Made by a program: the position numbers and the translations under genes. A DNA stretch of 64,000 nt from Myxococcales bacterium. Its GTDB lineage: Bacteria > Myxococcota_A > UBA9160 > UBA4427. Shown piece after piece: positions 33,836 to 42,272 of the stretch. The stretch's first letter is position 1. Every line of letters begins with the position of its first letter. The stretch is taken from positions 1 through 64,000 of the forward strand of contig JADFNE010000007.1 of assembly GCA_022563535.1 (NCBI GenBank). The letters run 5' to 3'. The notes under the pieces are model-generated. The model was given only the letters and a program-made list of their open reading frames with translations, searched no databases and was not told the DNA's origin.

Positions 33836-34804
33836 CTACGCATCAACCTTCGACAGCCGCCGCTGAATCTCGCCAACCAACGACTCGGCTAGCTTCAACA
33901 AGTCTGGGCCAGAGTCTTCGTCGACCAGCTTTCCGAATCGCGACAGGGCTGATTCTGCGAACTGTAGATAGCTCCGTTCATCGTCGCCGGGGTCGGAGGC
34001 GAGCCAGTCCTCGAAAGACTCGAGGCTCAGGGCGTAGGCCCCGACTGAGAAGCGGATCATTCCGGTGGCGTAGCTTCGCAATCGAGCGAGTTCTGCGCCC
34101 TTGGGGTCGCCCTGTTTGGTCCGGGCCTTTGTGAGCTCCTCCAATTTGTCGAGACACGCGATGGCCTCGCTGAAGAAAGCGCTGGCGAGATAGGAGTGCG
34201 CTGCGACGCGATAACCGGCGGCAGTGTCGCCGTGGATTTCAGCCAGGATGGTGGCCAGGTCGGTTTCGAAAACATCTTCGATGAGTTTGTGATTCTCCAC
34301 CAGGCTGCGCGTAACCAGACCGCCCTCGGGATTGGCCGCCAGCAGGGCGAGGAGTTGGTCGCGGGTTTGATCGAGCAACAGTTCGGTTTCTCGCAGTGCG
34401 TCCAGTGTTCGATCCGCTCCAGCAATTTGGATATGCTCGAGTTCGCGGAAGAACTTGCCGTCGTCGCGCCCGTGCTCTTCGAGCAGGCGCTCGACCTTGG
34501 GCATGTAGATTTCTTGTTGATAAAGATTCTCGCGCAGCTTCATGGCTTCGTGGAACAGAGAGCCCACCGTCAAGTCGAACAAGACTTCGTTGTGGATCTG
34601 GGACGAAGCGCCCGGGTCTCGACGAAACAGCGCGTGACACCGCTCCTTTAGACGAAAAAGAACGCTGTCGTCCGAGTCGCCAACCAGCTGCGCCACGTCG
34701 TCAAAGCACGGTTCTCCCTGCTGAAAGCGATCAAACACCGTGCGCAGTGTTTGGTTGACGGTGACGTACTCGCGAACGAGTTCGACGAATTCCCATTCAT
34801 TCAT
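33836..34804 (-). CDS. Hypothetical protein, mostly alpha-helical, 322 residues
   Basis: No family is recognised. The protein has no signal peptide and is predicted by eye to be almost all helix with acidic and Leu-rich stretches (ELVREYVTVNQTLRTVFDRF, LVGEIQRRLSKVDA at the end), reminiscent of TPR or helical-repeat scaffolds; a repeat near residues 195-250 (YLASAFFSEAIACLDKLEEL) looks TPR-like. The frame is open to 34873, but the ATG at 34804 (MNEWEF) is preferred. Divergent from the ETF-QO gene with 349 bases between. Confidence 0.78.
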   Translation of the reverse strand: MNEWEFVELVREYVTVNQTLRTVFDRFQQGEPCFDDVAQLVGDSDDSVLFRLKERCHALFRRDPGASSQIHNEVLFDLTVGSLFHEAMKLRENLYQQEIYMPKVERLLEEHGRDDGKFFRELEHIQIAGADRTLDALRETELLLDQTRDQLLALLAANPEGGLVTRSLVENHKLIEDVFETDLATILAEIHGDTAAGYRVAAHSYLASAFFSEAIACLDKLEELTKARTKQGDPKGAELARLRSYATGMIRFSVGAYALSLESFEDWLASDPGDDERSYLQFAESALSRFGKLVDEDSGPDLLKLAESLVGEIQRRLSKVDA

Positions 34805-35153
34805 GGACGGGACCGGAGCCAACTCGCGCGCGGCGGAACGAAACAAAACTAATCGGTACGATCCCTGGGGCAAGGTCTTCGCGGCCCTCTACGGCATTCT
34901 CGGAAACCATCAGTTTGGGCCTTGTGTCTCGATTGGCTGGAGCAGGTTGCAATTGAATTGAGAGCGGTCGTCGGGTGCGACGAAGTCGAGATTAGAAAAG
35001 CCGCTCGCATGGGTCAACGAACACCGGGTCGATCGCGACATCCCTGCTTTGCGCCCGATCAGAGTCTTCCCTACCCTGCGCCCGAGTCCAAATGGATACG
35101 CGAAGGGGTTGATTTCGAACCGATTTCAGAACTGGAATCGTGTCGGAGAACAA
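34805..35153. other. Divergent intergenic region with no recognised element
   Basis: This 349-base gap separates the divergent unknown gene and ETF-QO gene and must hold both promoters. I see an AT-richer patch at 34945-34965 (TTGCAATTGAATTGAG), plausible as part of a promoter, but no clear -35/-10 pair, terminator or operator. Confidence 0.5.
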
Positions 35154-36848
35154 ATGATGAGCGAGCCCGAACGAGAAAGCATGGAAGTCGACGTCCTCTA
35201 CGTCGGAGCGGGGCCCGGCAATTTGGCCTCGGCCTACCATCTGGTCAAGCAGATCGAGGCGCAGAACGCGGCAGCTGAGGCGAATGGTGACACACCGATC
35301 GAAATGCCCGTCATCTTGGTCATCGAAAAGGCCGCCGGGCTCGGCGATCACCAGCTTTCCGGAGCCGTCATCAATCCCCGGGCGATCGAGGAACTGATGC
35401 CCGACTTCGTCGAGCAGGGCTTCCCCACCGAATACGTCTGCAACGACTCGCAGTTTCGCATGTTCTGGCGCAGCGGCGACATCAAGTTTCCCATCTGTCC
35501 GCCCCCCTTCTACAAGAACGGCTATCACATCGCGTCGCTGAGCAATGTGGTCAAGTGGCTCGGAGCAAAGTGCGAAGAAATCGGGATCGATATCTACCCC
35601 GGCTTTGCAGCGTCGGAGATCCTCACCGAAGGAGATCGCGTACTCGGTGTCCGAACCGGTGACATGGGGATCGCCGCCGACGGCAGTCACAAGCCCACCT
35701 ACCAGCCCGGAATGGACATCCTGGCCAAGGTCACTGTGCTCGGAGAAGGTGTGCGGGGCAACTGCACCAAGCAACTCCTCGATCTATTCGAGATGCACGG
35801 CGCCAACCCGCAGACCTACGAGACCGGCATCAAGGAAATCTGGCGCGTCAAGCCGGAGAAGCACAAGCCGGGCCGCGTGATTCACGGTTCCCTGTTGCCC
35901 GAACTCGCCAGCGGACTCAATGGCATGTGGCTCTACGACATGAAGGACAACCTCGTCTCCTACGGTTTTGTAACCGGCCTGAGTTCCGAGAACCCCAACA
36001 ACGATCCGCACCTCGCCTCTCAGATCTTCAAGACCACCGCCTTCATGCGCGATTTGTTGGATGGAGCAGAGTTGATCCGCTACGGCGCCAAGTGCATCCC
36101 CACCGGATCACTCTACGCCCAGCCCAAGCTCTACTGCAACGGCGCCATGATCCTCGGCGACGGAGCGAGCATGCTCAACATCATGAAGCTCTCGGGGGTG
36201 CACATGGCCATGAAGAGCGGAATGTTGGTGGCCGAAACCATTATTGACGGACTCATCGCCAACGACTTCACTGCGCTTACCCTCGGCGCCTACGCCGAAC
36301 GCTTCCGCGACAGTTGGGCCTACCAAGAACACCTCGAGTCGCGCAATTTCACGGGCTCGATGGAAATGGGCACCCCGTTCGCGATGGGTTTGAACCTGCC
36401 GATCATGATGATCACCGGAGGCCGTGGCCTGATCGATCCGATCAAGACACACCCGAGCCACACGGGGATGAAAAAAATCTGGGAATTGCCTCGGAGTCAA
36501 CAGGAGCCCGAACCCTTCGAGTTCGACGGCGTGCTGACGTTCAGCAAGGAGCACCTGGTCGGCTTCAGCGGTGCGACCCACGAAGTAGATCAGCCTCACC
36601 ACCTCAAGGTGGCGGACACCAACATTTGTTCAAACGAGTGTGCGCGGGACTACGGCAATCCGTGCGAAAAATTTTGCCCGGCTGCGGTGTACGAAATGGT
36701 GGAAAACAAAGAGAGCGGCGTGAAAGAACTCTTCATCCACCACGAAAACTGCGTCCACTGCAAGACCTGCGACATTGCAGACCCCTATCAGATCATTACC
36801 TGGACGACTCCGGAAGGTGGAGAAGGCCCCGACTACACGCAGATGTAG
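35154..36848 (+). CDS. Electron transfer flavoprotein-ubiquinone oxidoreductase
   Basis: Membrane-associated enzyme (564 residues) passing electrons from reduced ETF to the quinone pool. The FAD-binding Rossmann start is VDVLYVGAGPGNLASAYHLV; the family segment VIEKAAGLGDHQLSGAVINP follows, then GYHIASLSNVVKWL and, at the C-terminus, the 4Fe-4S cluster region with CSNECARDYGNPCEKFCPAA and CVHCKTCDI. The ATG at 35154 follows GGAG by about 6 bases; the frame is open further upstream without good start signals. It would serve acyl-CoA dehydrogenases such as the one at 43031. Confidence 0.94.
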   Translation: MMSEPERESMEVDVLYVGAGPGNLASAYHLVKQIEAQNAAAEANGDTPIEMPVILVIEKAAGLGDHQLSGAVINPRAIEELMPDFVEQGFPTEYVCNDSQFRMFWRSGDIKFPICPPPFYKNGYHIASLSNVVKWLGAKCEEIGIDIYPGFAASEILTEGDRVLGVRTGDMGIAADGSHKPTYQPGMDILAKVTVLGEGVRGNCTKQLLDLFEMHGANPQTYETGIKEIWRVKPEKHKPGRVIHGSLLPELASGLNGMWLYDMKDNLVSYGFVTGLSSENPNNDPHLASQIFKTTAFMRDLLDGAELIRYGAKCIPTGSLYAQPKLYCNGAMILGDGASMLNIMKLSGVHMAMKSGMLVAETIIDGLIANDFTALTLGAYAERFRDSWAYQEHLESRNFTGSMEMGTPFAMGLNLPIMMITGGRGLIDPIKTHPSHTGMKKIWELPRSQQEPEPFEFDGVLTFSKEHLVGFSGATHEVDQPHHLKVADTNICSNECARDYGNPCEKFCPAAVYEMVENKESGVKELFIHHENCVHCKTCDIADPYQIITWTTPEGGEGPDYTQM

Positions 36849-36877
36849 TTTGGAGGGTGTAGTAGCGCCGCTCGGCG

Positions 36878-37714
36878 TTACATCGTCGCCAGCGCTTCGT
36901 CCAGGTGTTCGAGTTGTGAGGGCTCGCTCGCTACGAGCAACGTCGCCGACTGCGTCTGCATGTCGTCGGGAAATTCCGAGCCATTCGCCGCCCGAACCAG
37001 TGCCCCACCTTCCCGGGCGATCAAGACCCCTACCCGCCCGCGGATACTGATGCCGAGTTCCGAGTCGGACCAGCGCACTCCGGCGCACACTCCCTTGACC
37101 AGGGGAGCGACCGCGACCGCGCCACCACACGCCGGGATCACTTCGTAGTTCCGCGAACGCAGCGCGTCCATCACCGACTCGGGCATTCCGTGGGAGACGA
37201 GAACCCGATTGCCATCGCAAGCGGCCCGAATGGGCCGGCGCACTCGGCCGCTGACCAACGCGAATGCGCCCTGGCCGAGTGTTGCGTCGAAGAACAGCCC
37301 CTCGCGCGGAAGCGAAACCAGGGCGGCCCGATAGATTCCCCGAACCGCCAGCCCGACGATCACCGCGTAGGGGCCACTCGCCTCGAGGTAGGAGCGGAGC
37401 GTGCCATCGATCGGGTCGATCACCACTTGCGCGTCCGCGTCCTGGGGAAACTTCGCGACCAACTCGGTGTCTTCTTCCGCGGCCAGACACACGTCTGGAT
37501 ACAACTCGAGCAAGGCTTTGAGAATGATTTCCTGGGTCCCGACGTCGGCCGAGGTAAGGGCTTGCTTGACGGCTGAGGTCTCGTTCAGTTTGGGCGCATT
37601 GCTGACCCTGCCCTCGAGACTGCGCGCGAACTCGGCCGCGCACCGGACCGCAGGCCCAAGTTTTTCGGCAAACTCGCCGTGACACGCCCGTTCGATTGGA
37701 CTCGTACCCGACAT
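36878..37714 (-). CDS. Inositol monophosphatase-family phosphatase
   Basis: 278-residue sugar-phosphatase-fold enzyme. The metal site motifs are LAAEEDTELVAKF and VVIDPIDGTLRSYLEASG (DPxDGT); the C-terminal site has RWSDSELGISIRGRVGVLIA in place of the usual WD. Related to 3'(2'),5'-bisphosphate nucleotidase (CysQ) and IMPase; the C-terminal Trp-Asp pair is altered to Arg-Trp-Ser-Asp, which leaves the substrate open. Located 26 bases before the start of nrdJ's 3' end on the same strand. The other IMPase-family gene in this window is at 42273. Confidence 0.85.
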   Translation of the reverse strand: MSGTSPIERACHGEFAEKLGPAVRCAAEFARSLEGRVSNAPKLNETSAVKQALTSADVGTQEIILKALLELYPDVCLAAEEDTELVAKFPQDADAQVVIDPIDGTLRSYLEASGPYAVIVGLAVRGIYRAALVSLPREGLFFDATLGQGAFALVSGRVRRPIRAACDGNRVLVSHGMPESVMDALRSRNYEVIPACGGAVAVAPLVKGVCAGVRWSDSELGISIRGRVGVLIAREGGALVRAANGSEFPDDMQTQSATLLVASEPSQLEHLDEALATM

Positions 37715-37740
37715 CCCGCCAATTCGATCGCTCGAGAGGT

Positions 37741-40626
37741 TTAGCTACAGCCGCTCGTACTACCGCAGTTGAGACACTTGTAGCACGCCCCGTTGCGAAT
37801 CATGATCGCACCGCAATCCATACAAGAAGGCGCGTCCGCCTGATTGACGAAACTCATTTGCGCGACCGTTCGACTCGCGACCGCCTCCGACCCCCCAGCG
37901 ACGGCACCCCGCGCTGGTTCGGCGATCGTGAGCCCGGTCGCGCCCCCCGAATCTCCCCCCGAATCAAAGGAGGAGGTATCGGCCTCACCCGAGAGGTAGC
38001 GATTCCCGAGATATCGGAACACGTAGTCGGTAATCGACTTGGCGATCGGGATGTTGCGATTGTTGGTAAAGCCCGAGGGTTCGAAGCGCGTGTGACTGAA
38101 CTTGTCCACCAACGTCCGCAGGGGCACTCCGTATTGCAATGCCATGGAGGTCATGGTCGCAATCGTATCCATGAGCCCCGAGACCGTGCTGCCCTCCTTT
38201 GCCATGCGCAGGAAGATCTCGCCGGGCATGCCGTTGTCGTACATGCCGATCGTGAGATATCCCTCGTGTCCCGCAATGGAGAACTTGTGGGTCAGCGCCT
38301 GGCGTTCGTCCGGAAGCTTGCGACGGTAGGGACTTGCCGTGCGTTGATTGGCGGTCGTCGTGGATCCGATCGCCTCGGTGATCGGGGTGACGTTGCTCTT
38401 CTCGTCGCGACTGGTATTCAGCGGCTGGGTTCGCTTGCTGCCGTCACGGTAGACCGCCAGCGCCTTGAGCCCGAGCTTCCAGCCCTCGACGTAAGCCGCC
38501 ACGACGTCTTCCGACGTGGCATCTTCGGGCAGGTTGACCGTCTTGCTGATCGCCCCGGAAAGGAAGGGCTGGATGGCGCCCATCATGCGCAGATGCCCCA
38601 TCCAATCTATCGAGCGCGTGCCGTTCTGCGCGCGAAAGGCACAGTCGAAGATCGACAGATGTTCGGGCTTGAGAGCGCTCGATCCCTCGATCGTCTCATG
38701 CTTGTCGATGTGAGCGAGAATCGCTTCGACCTCTTCCGCGCTGTAGCCAAGCTGGTCGAGCGCCATCGGCACCGTGCGGTTGACGATCTTGAGAAAGCCG
38801 CCGCCCACGAGTTTCTTGTATTTCACCAAAGCGATGTCGGGTTCGACGCCCGTGGTGTCGCAGTCCATCATGAAGGCGATGGTTCCCGTCGGTGCAAGCA
38901 CGCTGATCTGGCCGTTGCGGTACCCGAACTCCTTGCCCTTGGCCAATGCTTTGGACCAGGAGTCGAGGGATGCGGCGAACAGATCATCCGCCACGCCAAG
39001 CTTGGGAATTTCGCTCGCGGCGTCCGTGTGCATTCCAATGACGTCAATGAAGGACGTCGCGTTGGCCGGATACTGGGAAAAGGGACCCATGGCTTCGGCG
39101 ACTTCCGCACTGGTGAGATAAGCCTGACCCGACATTACGGAGGTGATCGCTGCAGCCAGGTTGCGCCCGGTGTCGCTGTCGTACGGCAAACCAAACGACA
39201 TCAGCAACGCGCCGAGGTTGGCGTACCCGATACCGAGCGGACGGTAGAGGTGGCTGTTTTCGGCGATCAACTCGGTCGGGTAGTCCGCGGGATCGACAAT
39301 GATCTCCATCGCCAGAATTGTCGTCGCCACCGCGGCACGGAAATCCTCGACCTGGAAGTTTCGCTCGTGAGCGTCTTCGGAGGTGAAGGTCATCAGGTTG
39401 AGACTGGCCAGATTGCAGGCCGTGTCGTCGAGGAACATGTACTCCGAACACGGATTGCTCGAGTTGATGCGCCCCGACGCCTTCACGGGATTCCAGCGAT
39501 TGATCGTCGTGTCGTACTGAATCCCCGGATCACCGCAGAGGTGAGTGGCATCGGCCATCGCATTCAGAACATCTTGGGCCTTGTAGGTTTCGACGACGTC
39601 GCCCGTAGTCACGGACAAGGTGTCATACGAGTCGCCACGCTCGGCTGCGCGCATGAAGTTGTCGTTCACCCGGACCGAGTGATTGGCGTTCTGGAAGAAC
39701 ACCGAGTCGTAGGCACCACCCGGGACGTTGAAGCCCCCGTCGTAACCATTGTCGATGAGCGACCAGGCCTTCTTCTCTTCCGACGATTTCGACTCGATGA
39801 AGTCCATGATGTCCGGATGATCGACGTTCAAAATCACCATCTTGGCCGCTCTGCGCGTTTTCCCGCCGCTTTTGATCACACCGGCAAACGCGTCGAAACC
39901 GCGCATGAACGACACCGGGCCCGAGGCCACGCCGCCGCCCTTGAGGGTCTCGTGCGAGGAGCGAATCTTCGACAGGTTGCTGCCGGCACCCGAGCCGCCC
40001 TTGAACAGCATCGCCTCGGTCTTGGCGAGGTCCATGATGGATTCCATCGTGTCTTCGACCGAATTGATGAAACAGGCGCTCGCCTGCTGGGCCGTTCCGT
40101 CCACGCCGAGGTTGAACCACACGGGACTGTTGAACGCGACCTTCTGATTCACGAGCAGATGGGTGAGCTCGTCGGCAAACGCCTGAGCATCGTCCTCAGA
40201 CCTGAAATAGCCCCCCTCGCAGCCCCATTCTCGGATCCTGCCGACCACGCGTCCGATCAGTTGCCGAACGCTGGTCTCGCGACCGGGGGTGTCCAGGTGT
40301 CCGCGAAAATACTTGGAGACCACGACGTTGGTTGCGAGTTGCGACCACTGCGCGGGAATCTCGACGTCGTTTTGCTCGAACACCGAGTCGCCGGATTCGT
40401 TGGTAATCTTGGCTGAGCGGATCTCCCATTCGACCGAGTCGAAGGGATCTTCTCCGGGGCGCGTGAAGTGACGGGTGATGGCGAGGCCGTGTTTCGCGTG
40501 GGGTCGGGTCTTAGAGGATGATTTCGATTTTCTCTGTATCCCTGCTGTCCTTGCCGAGCGCCCTTTGCGATTTGCTTTGGCAGCCTTGGCTCGCTTGCCA
40601 CGTCGTCCGCCCTCGGTGTCACCCAT
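37741..40626 (-). CDS. nrdJ: Vitamin B12-dependent ribonucleotide reductase (class II)
   Basis: Cytosolic adenosylcobalamin-dependent reductase of 961 residues. Visible pieces: VAFNSPVWFNLG and QQASACFINSVEDTMESI (active-site Cys), KGGSGAGSNLSKIRSS, SSNPCSEYMFLDDTACNLAS (Asn-x-Cys-x-Glu radical site), a VLAPTGTIAFMMDCDTTGVE loop and the C-terminal cysteine tail (PSCMDCGAIMIRNG, CYKCLNCGSTSGCS). The first 45 residues are an Arg/Lys-rich, probably disordered tail not typical of the family. ATG at 40626 with GGGGGAAAG upstream. It is preceded by an unusually long, structured leader (40627-41211). Confidence 0.96.
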   Translation of the reverse strand: MGDTEGGRRGKRAKAAKANRKGRSARTAGIQRKSKSSSKTRPHAKHGLAITRHFTRPGEDPFDSVEWEIRSAKITNESGDSVFEQNDVEIPAQWSQLATNVVVSKYFRGHLDTPGRETSVRQLIGRVVGRIREWGCEGGYFRSEDDAQAFADELTHLLVNQKVAFNSPVWFNLGVDGTAQQASACFINSVEDTMESIMDLAKTEAMLFKGGSGAGSNLSKIRSSHETLKGGGVASGPVSFMRGFDAFAGVIKSGGKTRRAAKMVILNVDHPDIMDFIESKSSEEKKAWSLIDNGYDGGFNVPGGAYDSVFFQNANHSVRVNDNFMRAAERGDSYDTLSVTTGDVVETYKAQDVLNAMADATHLCGDPGIQYDTTINRWNPVKASGRINSSNPCSEYMFLDDTACNLASLNLMTFTSEDAHERNFQVEDFRAAVATTILAMEIIVDPADYPTELIAENSHLYRPLGIGYANLGALLMSFGLPYDSDTGRNLAAAITSVMSGQAYLTSAEVAEAMGPFSQYPANATSFIDVIGMHTDAASEIPKLGVADDLFAASLDSWSKALAKGKEFGYRNGQISVLAPTGTIAFMMDCDTTGVEPDIALVKYKKLVGGGFLKIVNRTVPMALDQLGYSAEEVEAILAHIDKHETIEGSSALKPEHLSIFDCAFRAQNGTRSIDWMGHLRMMGAIQPFLSGAISKTVNLPEDATSEDVVAAYVEGWKLGLKALAVYRDGSKRTQPLNTSRDEKSNVTPITEAIGSTTTANQRTASPYRRKLPDERQALTHKFSIAGHEGYLTIGMYDNGMPGEIFLRMAKEGSTVSGLMDTIATMTSMALQYGVPLRTLVDKFSHTRFEPSGFTNNRNIPIAKSITDYVFRYLGNRYLSGEADTSSFDSGGDSGGATGLTIAEPARGAVAGGSEAVASRTVAQMSFVNQADAPSCMDCGAIMIRNGACYKCLNCGSTSGCS

Positions 40627-40861
40627 TAGTGCTTTCCCCCATTTCTATGCTTCATCGCTTCATCTTCAATGCTGATCGCTGATGTTTCCGCCGGACTGAA
40701 CAGAGTAACGCGGCCGACGATAATTTCTCTCCGGATCGATCTGTTTTTAGCTTTTGGCGTTCGCTTGATTTCTTGTTGTCCGTCTTGCTCGTTTGCTCTG
40801 TCCTAAATCAAAACATCGTTACTAACTGCGATACCTTTTTTTGCGGCGCACGAACCATTCA

Positions 40862-40883
40862 CGCGTTCCCGACCTGGAACGCG
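40862..40883 (-). promoter_or_regulatory. 8-bp inverted repeat in the nrdJ leader
   Basis: CGCGTTCC (40862-40869) and GGAACGCG (40876-40883) are exact complements with a 6-base loop, about 236 bases before the nrdJ start on the transcribed strand. The mRNA would form a stable hairpin here. No U-tract follows it on the minus strand, so it is not an intrinsic terminator. Confidence 0.5.
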
Positions 40884-40911
40884 CGGCATCTCAAAACTTC
40901 AATTAATTCCT

Positions 40912-41060
40912 CGTGCTTGGTTTGCTTGGCTTGGTCTGGCTTGAACGGTTGGCTGGCGCTTGGTTGTGCTTGGTAGTCGGTTCCCGGTTGGCGCTGTTGT
41001 TGGAGCTGTTATTGGAGCTGTTGTTGGAGCCGATGTTGGCTCTTTCGTTGGCACTGGGTA
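40912..41060 (-). repeat. C/A-rich, G-poor leader tract with 12-bp tandem repeats
   Basis: On the plus strand this stretch is built from TTGG/GCTTGG words, and 40993-41040 holds four 12-base units (GCTGTTGTTGGA, GCTGTTATTGGA, GCTGTTGTTGGA, GCCGATGTTGGC). The nrdJ-sense RNA is thus rich in CCAA, CAAC and AACAGCTCC, poor in G and U, and likely unstructured. Such C-rich, G-poor leaders can be Rho-loading (rut) sites; that is inference. Confidence 0.7.
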
Positions 41061-41069
41061 GTCCGATTG

Positions 41070-41211
41070 CAGTGATGAGAAGGACGCCAAGTTTCCTTGG
41101 CGTCCTCGAGTAGGAGCAGGGTCCTCCGTCCCTATCTCAGACTCAAGTTCCTCCCCGCAACCACTCGGTTGCGACCCCCCCAGGCTACAGGAGGAACCTC
41201 ACATCCCCGTC
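41070..41211 (-). ncRNA. Candidate structured RNA in the nrdJ leader
   Basis: Starting just after the promoter at 41217-41245, the minus-strand RNA can fold as: an end stem GATG/GAG near 41205 with CTC/CATC near 41074; hairpin 1, GTTCCTCC with GGAGGAAC and an inner CGCAACC-GAGT-GGTTGCG; hairpin 2, GAGT...ACTC with AGGG...CCCT; hairpin 3, AGGACGCCAAG-GAAA-CTTGGCGTCCT (41081-41106), an 11-bp stem with a GAAA tetraloop. There are several GGA motifs in loops or linkers. It fits no riboswitch or ncRNA consensus that I can recall (cobalamin, TPP, 6S, RNase P and SRP were checked by eye). It could be a riboswitch-like leader of nrdJ or an independent small RNA. Confidence 0.5.
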
Positions 41212-41216
41212 TTTGC

Positions 41217-41245
41217 TTTGTACGACCATGACAGGCACGCGTCAA
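41217..41245 (-). promoter_or_regulatory. Sigma70-like promoter for the structured RNA/nrdJ
   Basis: Read on the minus strand, TTGACG (41245-41240) and TACAAA (41222-41217) are separated by exactly 17 bases. Expected transcription start is about 41210-41211, immediately before the end stem of the candidate RNA. It lies 216 bases after the npdG stop in the same direction, so nrdJ need not depend on npdG transcription. Confidence 0.6.
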
Positions 41246-41461
41246 CCGAAAAAACACAAAATATGGGGGTTGGATCGACCTACAACCACAACTGCTTGAG
41301 TTTCAAGGCAAAGGTCGGCAAAAAAACTTCGACCCTCCTCGCGAGCGGAAAGCGTGACGCAGATATCGGCCTCAAAGGCTCGAATTCGTGGTGATTTCCC
41401 GGCCTGCTCCGCGCGGGTCTGGTGCAACCGCTGAGCGTCGCCCTGGTGGGTCCTGGAATCT

Positions 41462-42148
41462 CTAGACTTCAGGCAGTCCGGTGAAGCGGATGCCGACTCC
41501 CTCGGGAAGCTTGTAACGAATGTTGATCCCGATCATCAGGGCCGTCATCTCTTCGACGATTCTCGCGTTGGAGAGCCCGCCGCCGTTGAGGCCGCGCAAC
41601 CCGGGGATCAGGCTGCACAAGCCGATCACGGTATCGCGCGCGTCCTTGGGCCCCGAAACCACGACGTCGCAGTCGACCTCGCGGTCGAGATCTCGCAAGC
41701 GATGGGCCGAAACATTCTGAAAGGCACTCACCACCGCGACGCCGTCGGGTACCAGCGACTTCACCAACTCGGCGCAGGAACCCTGCCAGATGCCGAGGGT
41801 GCGGACAGCGCCGTCGCCCACCGCCGTGGCCAGGGGAACTGCCATGGACACGAGAATCTGCCCATCGGACAGCGACTCCCGGATGCCCTTGACGGTTGCC
41901 GCCGTGTGTTCGAAGGGCACCGAGAGAATCACGATCGCCGCGCGCTTCACGGCCTCTGCATTGCCGCAGCCCGACACAGGCGCCCCGGGCACGGCTGACG
42001 TCACCTCTTCTGCAGCAGCAATTGCGCGTTCGGCTTTTCGCGAACCGATTACGACCGGGCGGCCCGCCTTGGCAAAGCGAAGTGCGAGACCGAGACCCTG
42101 GTCTCCCGTCCCACCCAGTATTGCAATTGCATCATTTTGACTGGCCAT
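41462..42148 (-). CDS. npdG: NADPH-dependent F420 reductase
   Basis: Transfers hydride between NADP(H) and coenzyme F420; 228 residues, the family norm. The Rossmann start AILGGTGDQGLGLALRFAKA and VVIGSRKAERAIAAAEEV are the NpdG/Fno hallmark, followed by VILSVPFEHTAATVKG and the C-terminal ALMIGINIRYKLPEGVGIRF. It implies that the organism makes or uses F420, a cofactor patchy among Gram-negatives; no F420 biosynthesis gene (fbi/cof) is in this window. ATG at 42148. It is divergent from the IMPase-like gene at 42273. Confidence 0.9.
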   Translation of the reverse strand: MASQNDAIAILGGTGDQGLGLALRFAKAGRPVVIGSRKAERAIAAAEEVTSAVPGAPVSGCGNAEAVKRAAIVILSVPFEHTAATVKGIRESLSDGQILVSMAVPLATAVGDGAVRTLGIWQGSCAELVKSLVPDGVAVVSAFQNVSAHRLRDLDREVDCDVVVSGPKDARDTVIGLCSLIPGLRGLNGGGLSNARIVEEMTALMIGINIRYKLPEGVGIRFTGLPEV

Positions 42149-42272
42149 CGGGCGGCAACTCTAGCCCGCTGCCGATGGACCTGCTGGGGTTCTCGAGGAA
42201 GCGCTGAAAACGCGCCTATTTGGGGGCTCCCCGGTCGAGTCCGTCCTCCCGCCTCGTGTTAGACTGCGCGCC

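Noticed and set aside
37696-40416. 906-residue plus-strand frame opposite nrdJ
   Set aside because: It reads through the intact nrdJ gene in the opposite sense, has no family features and is a GC-rich shadow.
40899-41090. 63-residue minus-strand frame with a Pro-Thr-Ala repeat
   Set aside because: The repeat arises from the 12-bp DNA repeats; there is no ribosome-binding site and the frame overlaps the candidate RNA stem.
41070-41211. Cobalamin riboswitch upstream of nrdJ
   Set aside because: The conserved GCCACTG box and B12-box pattern are absent; the fold differs, so only an unnamed structured RNA is reported.
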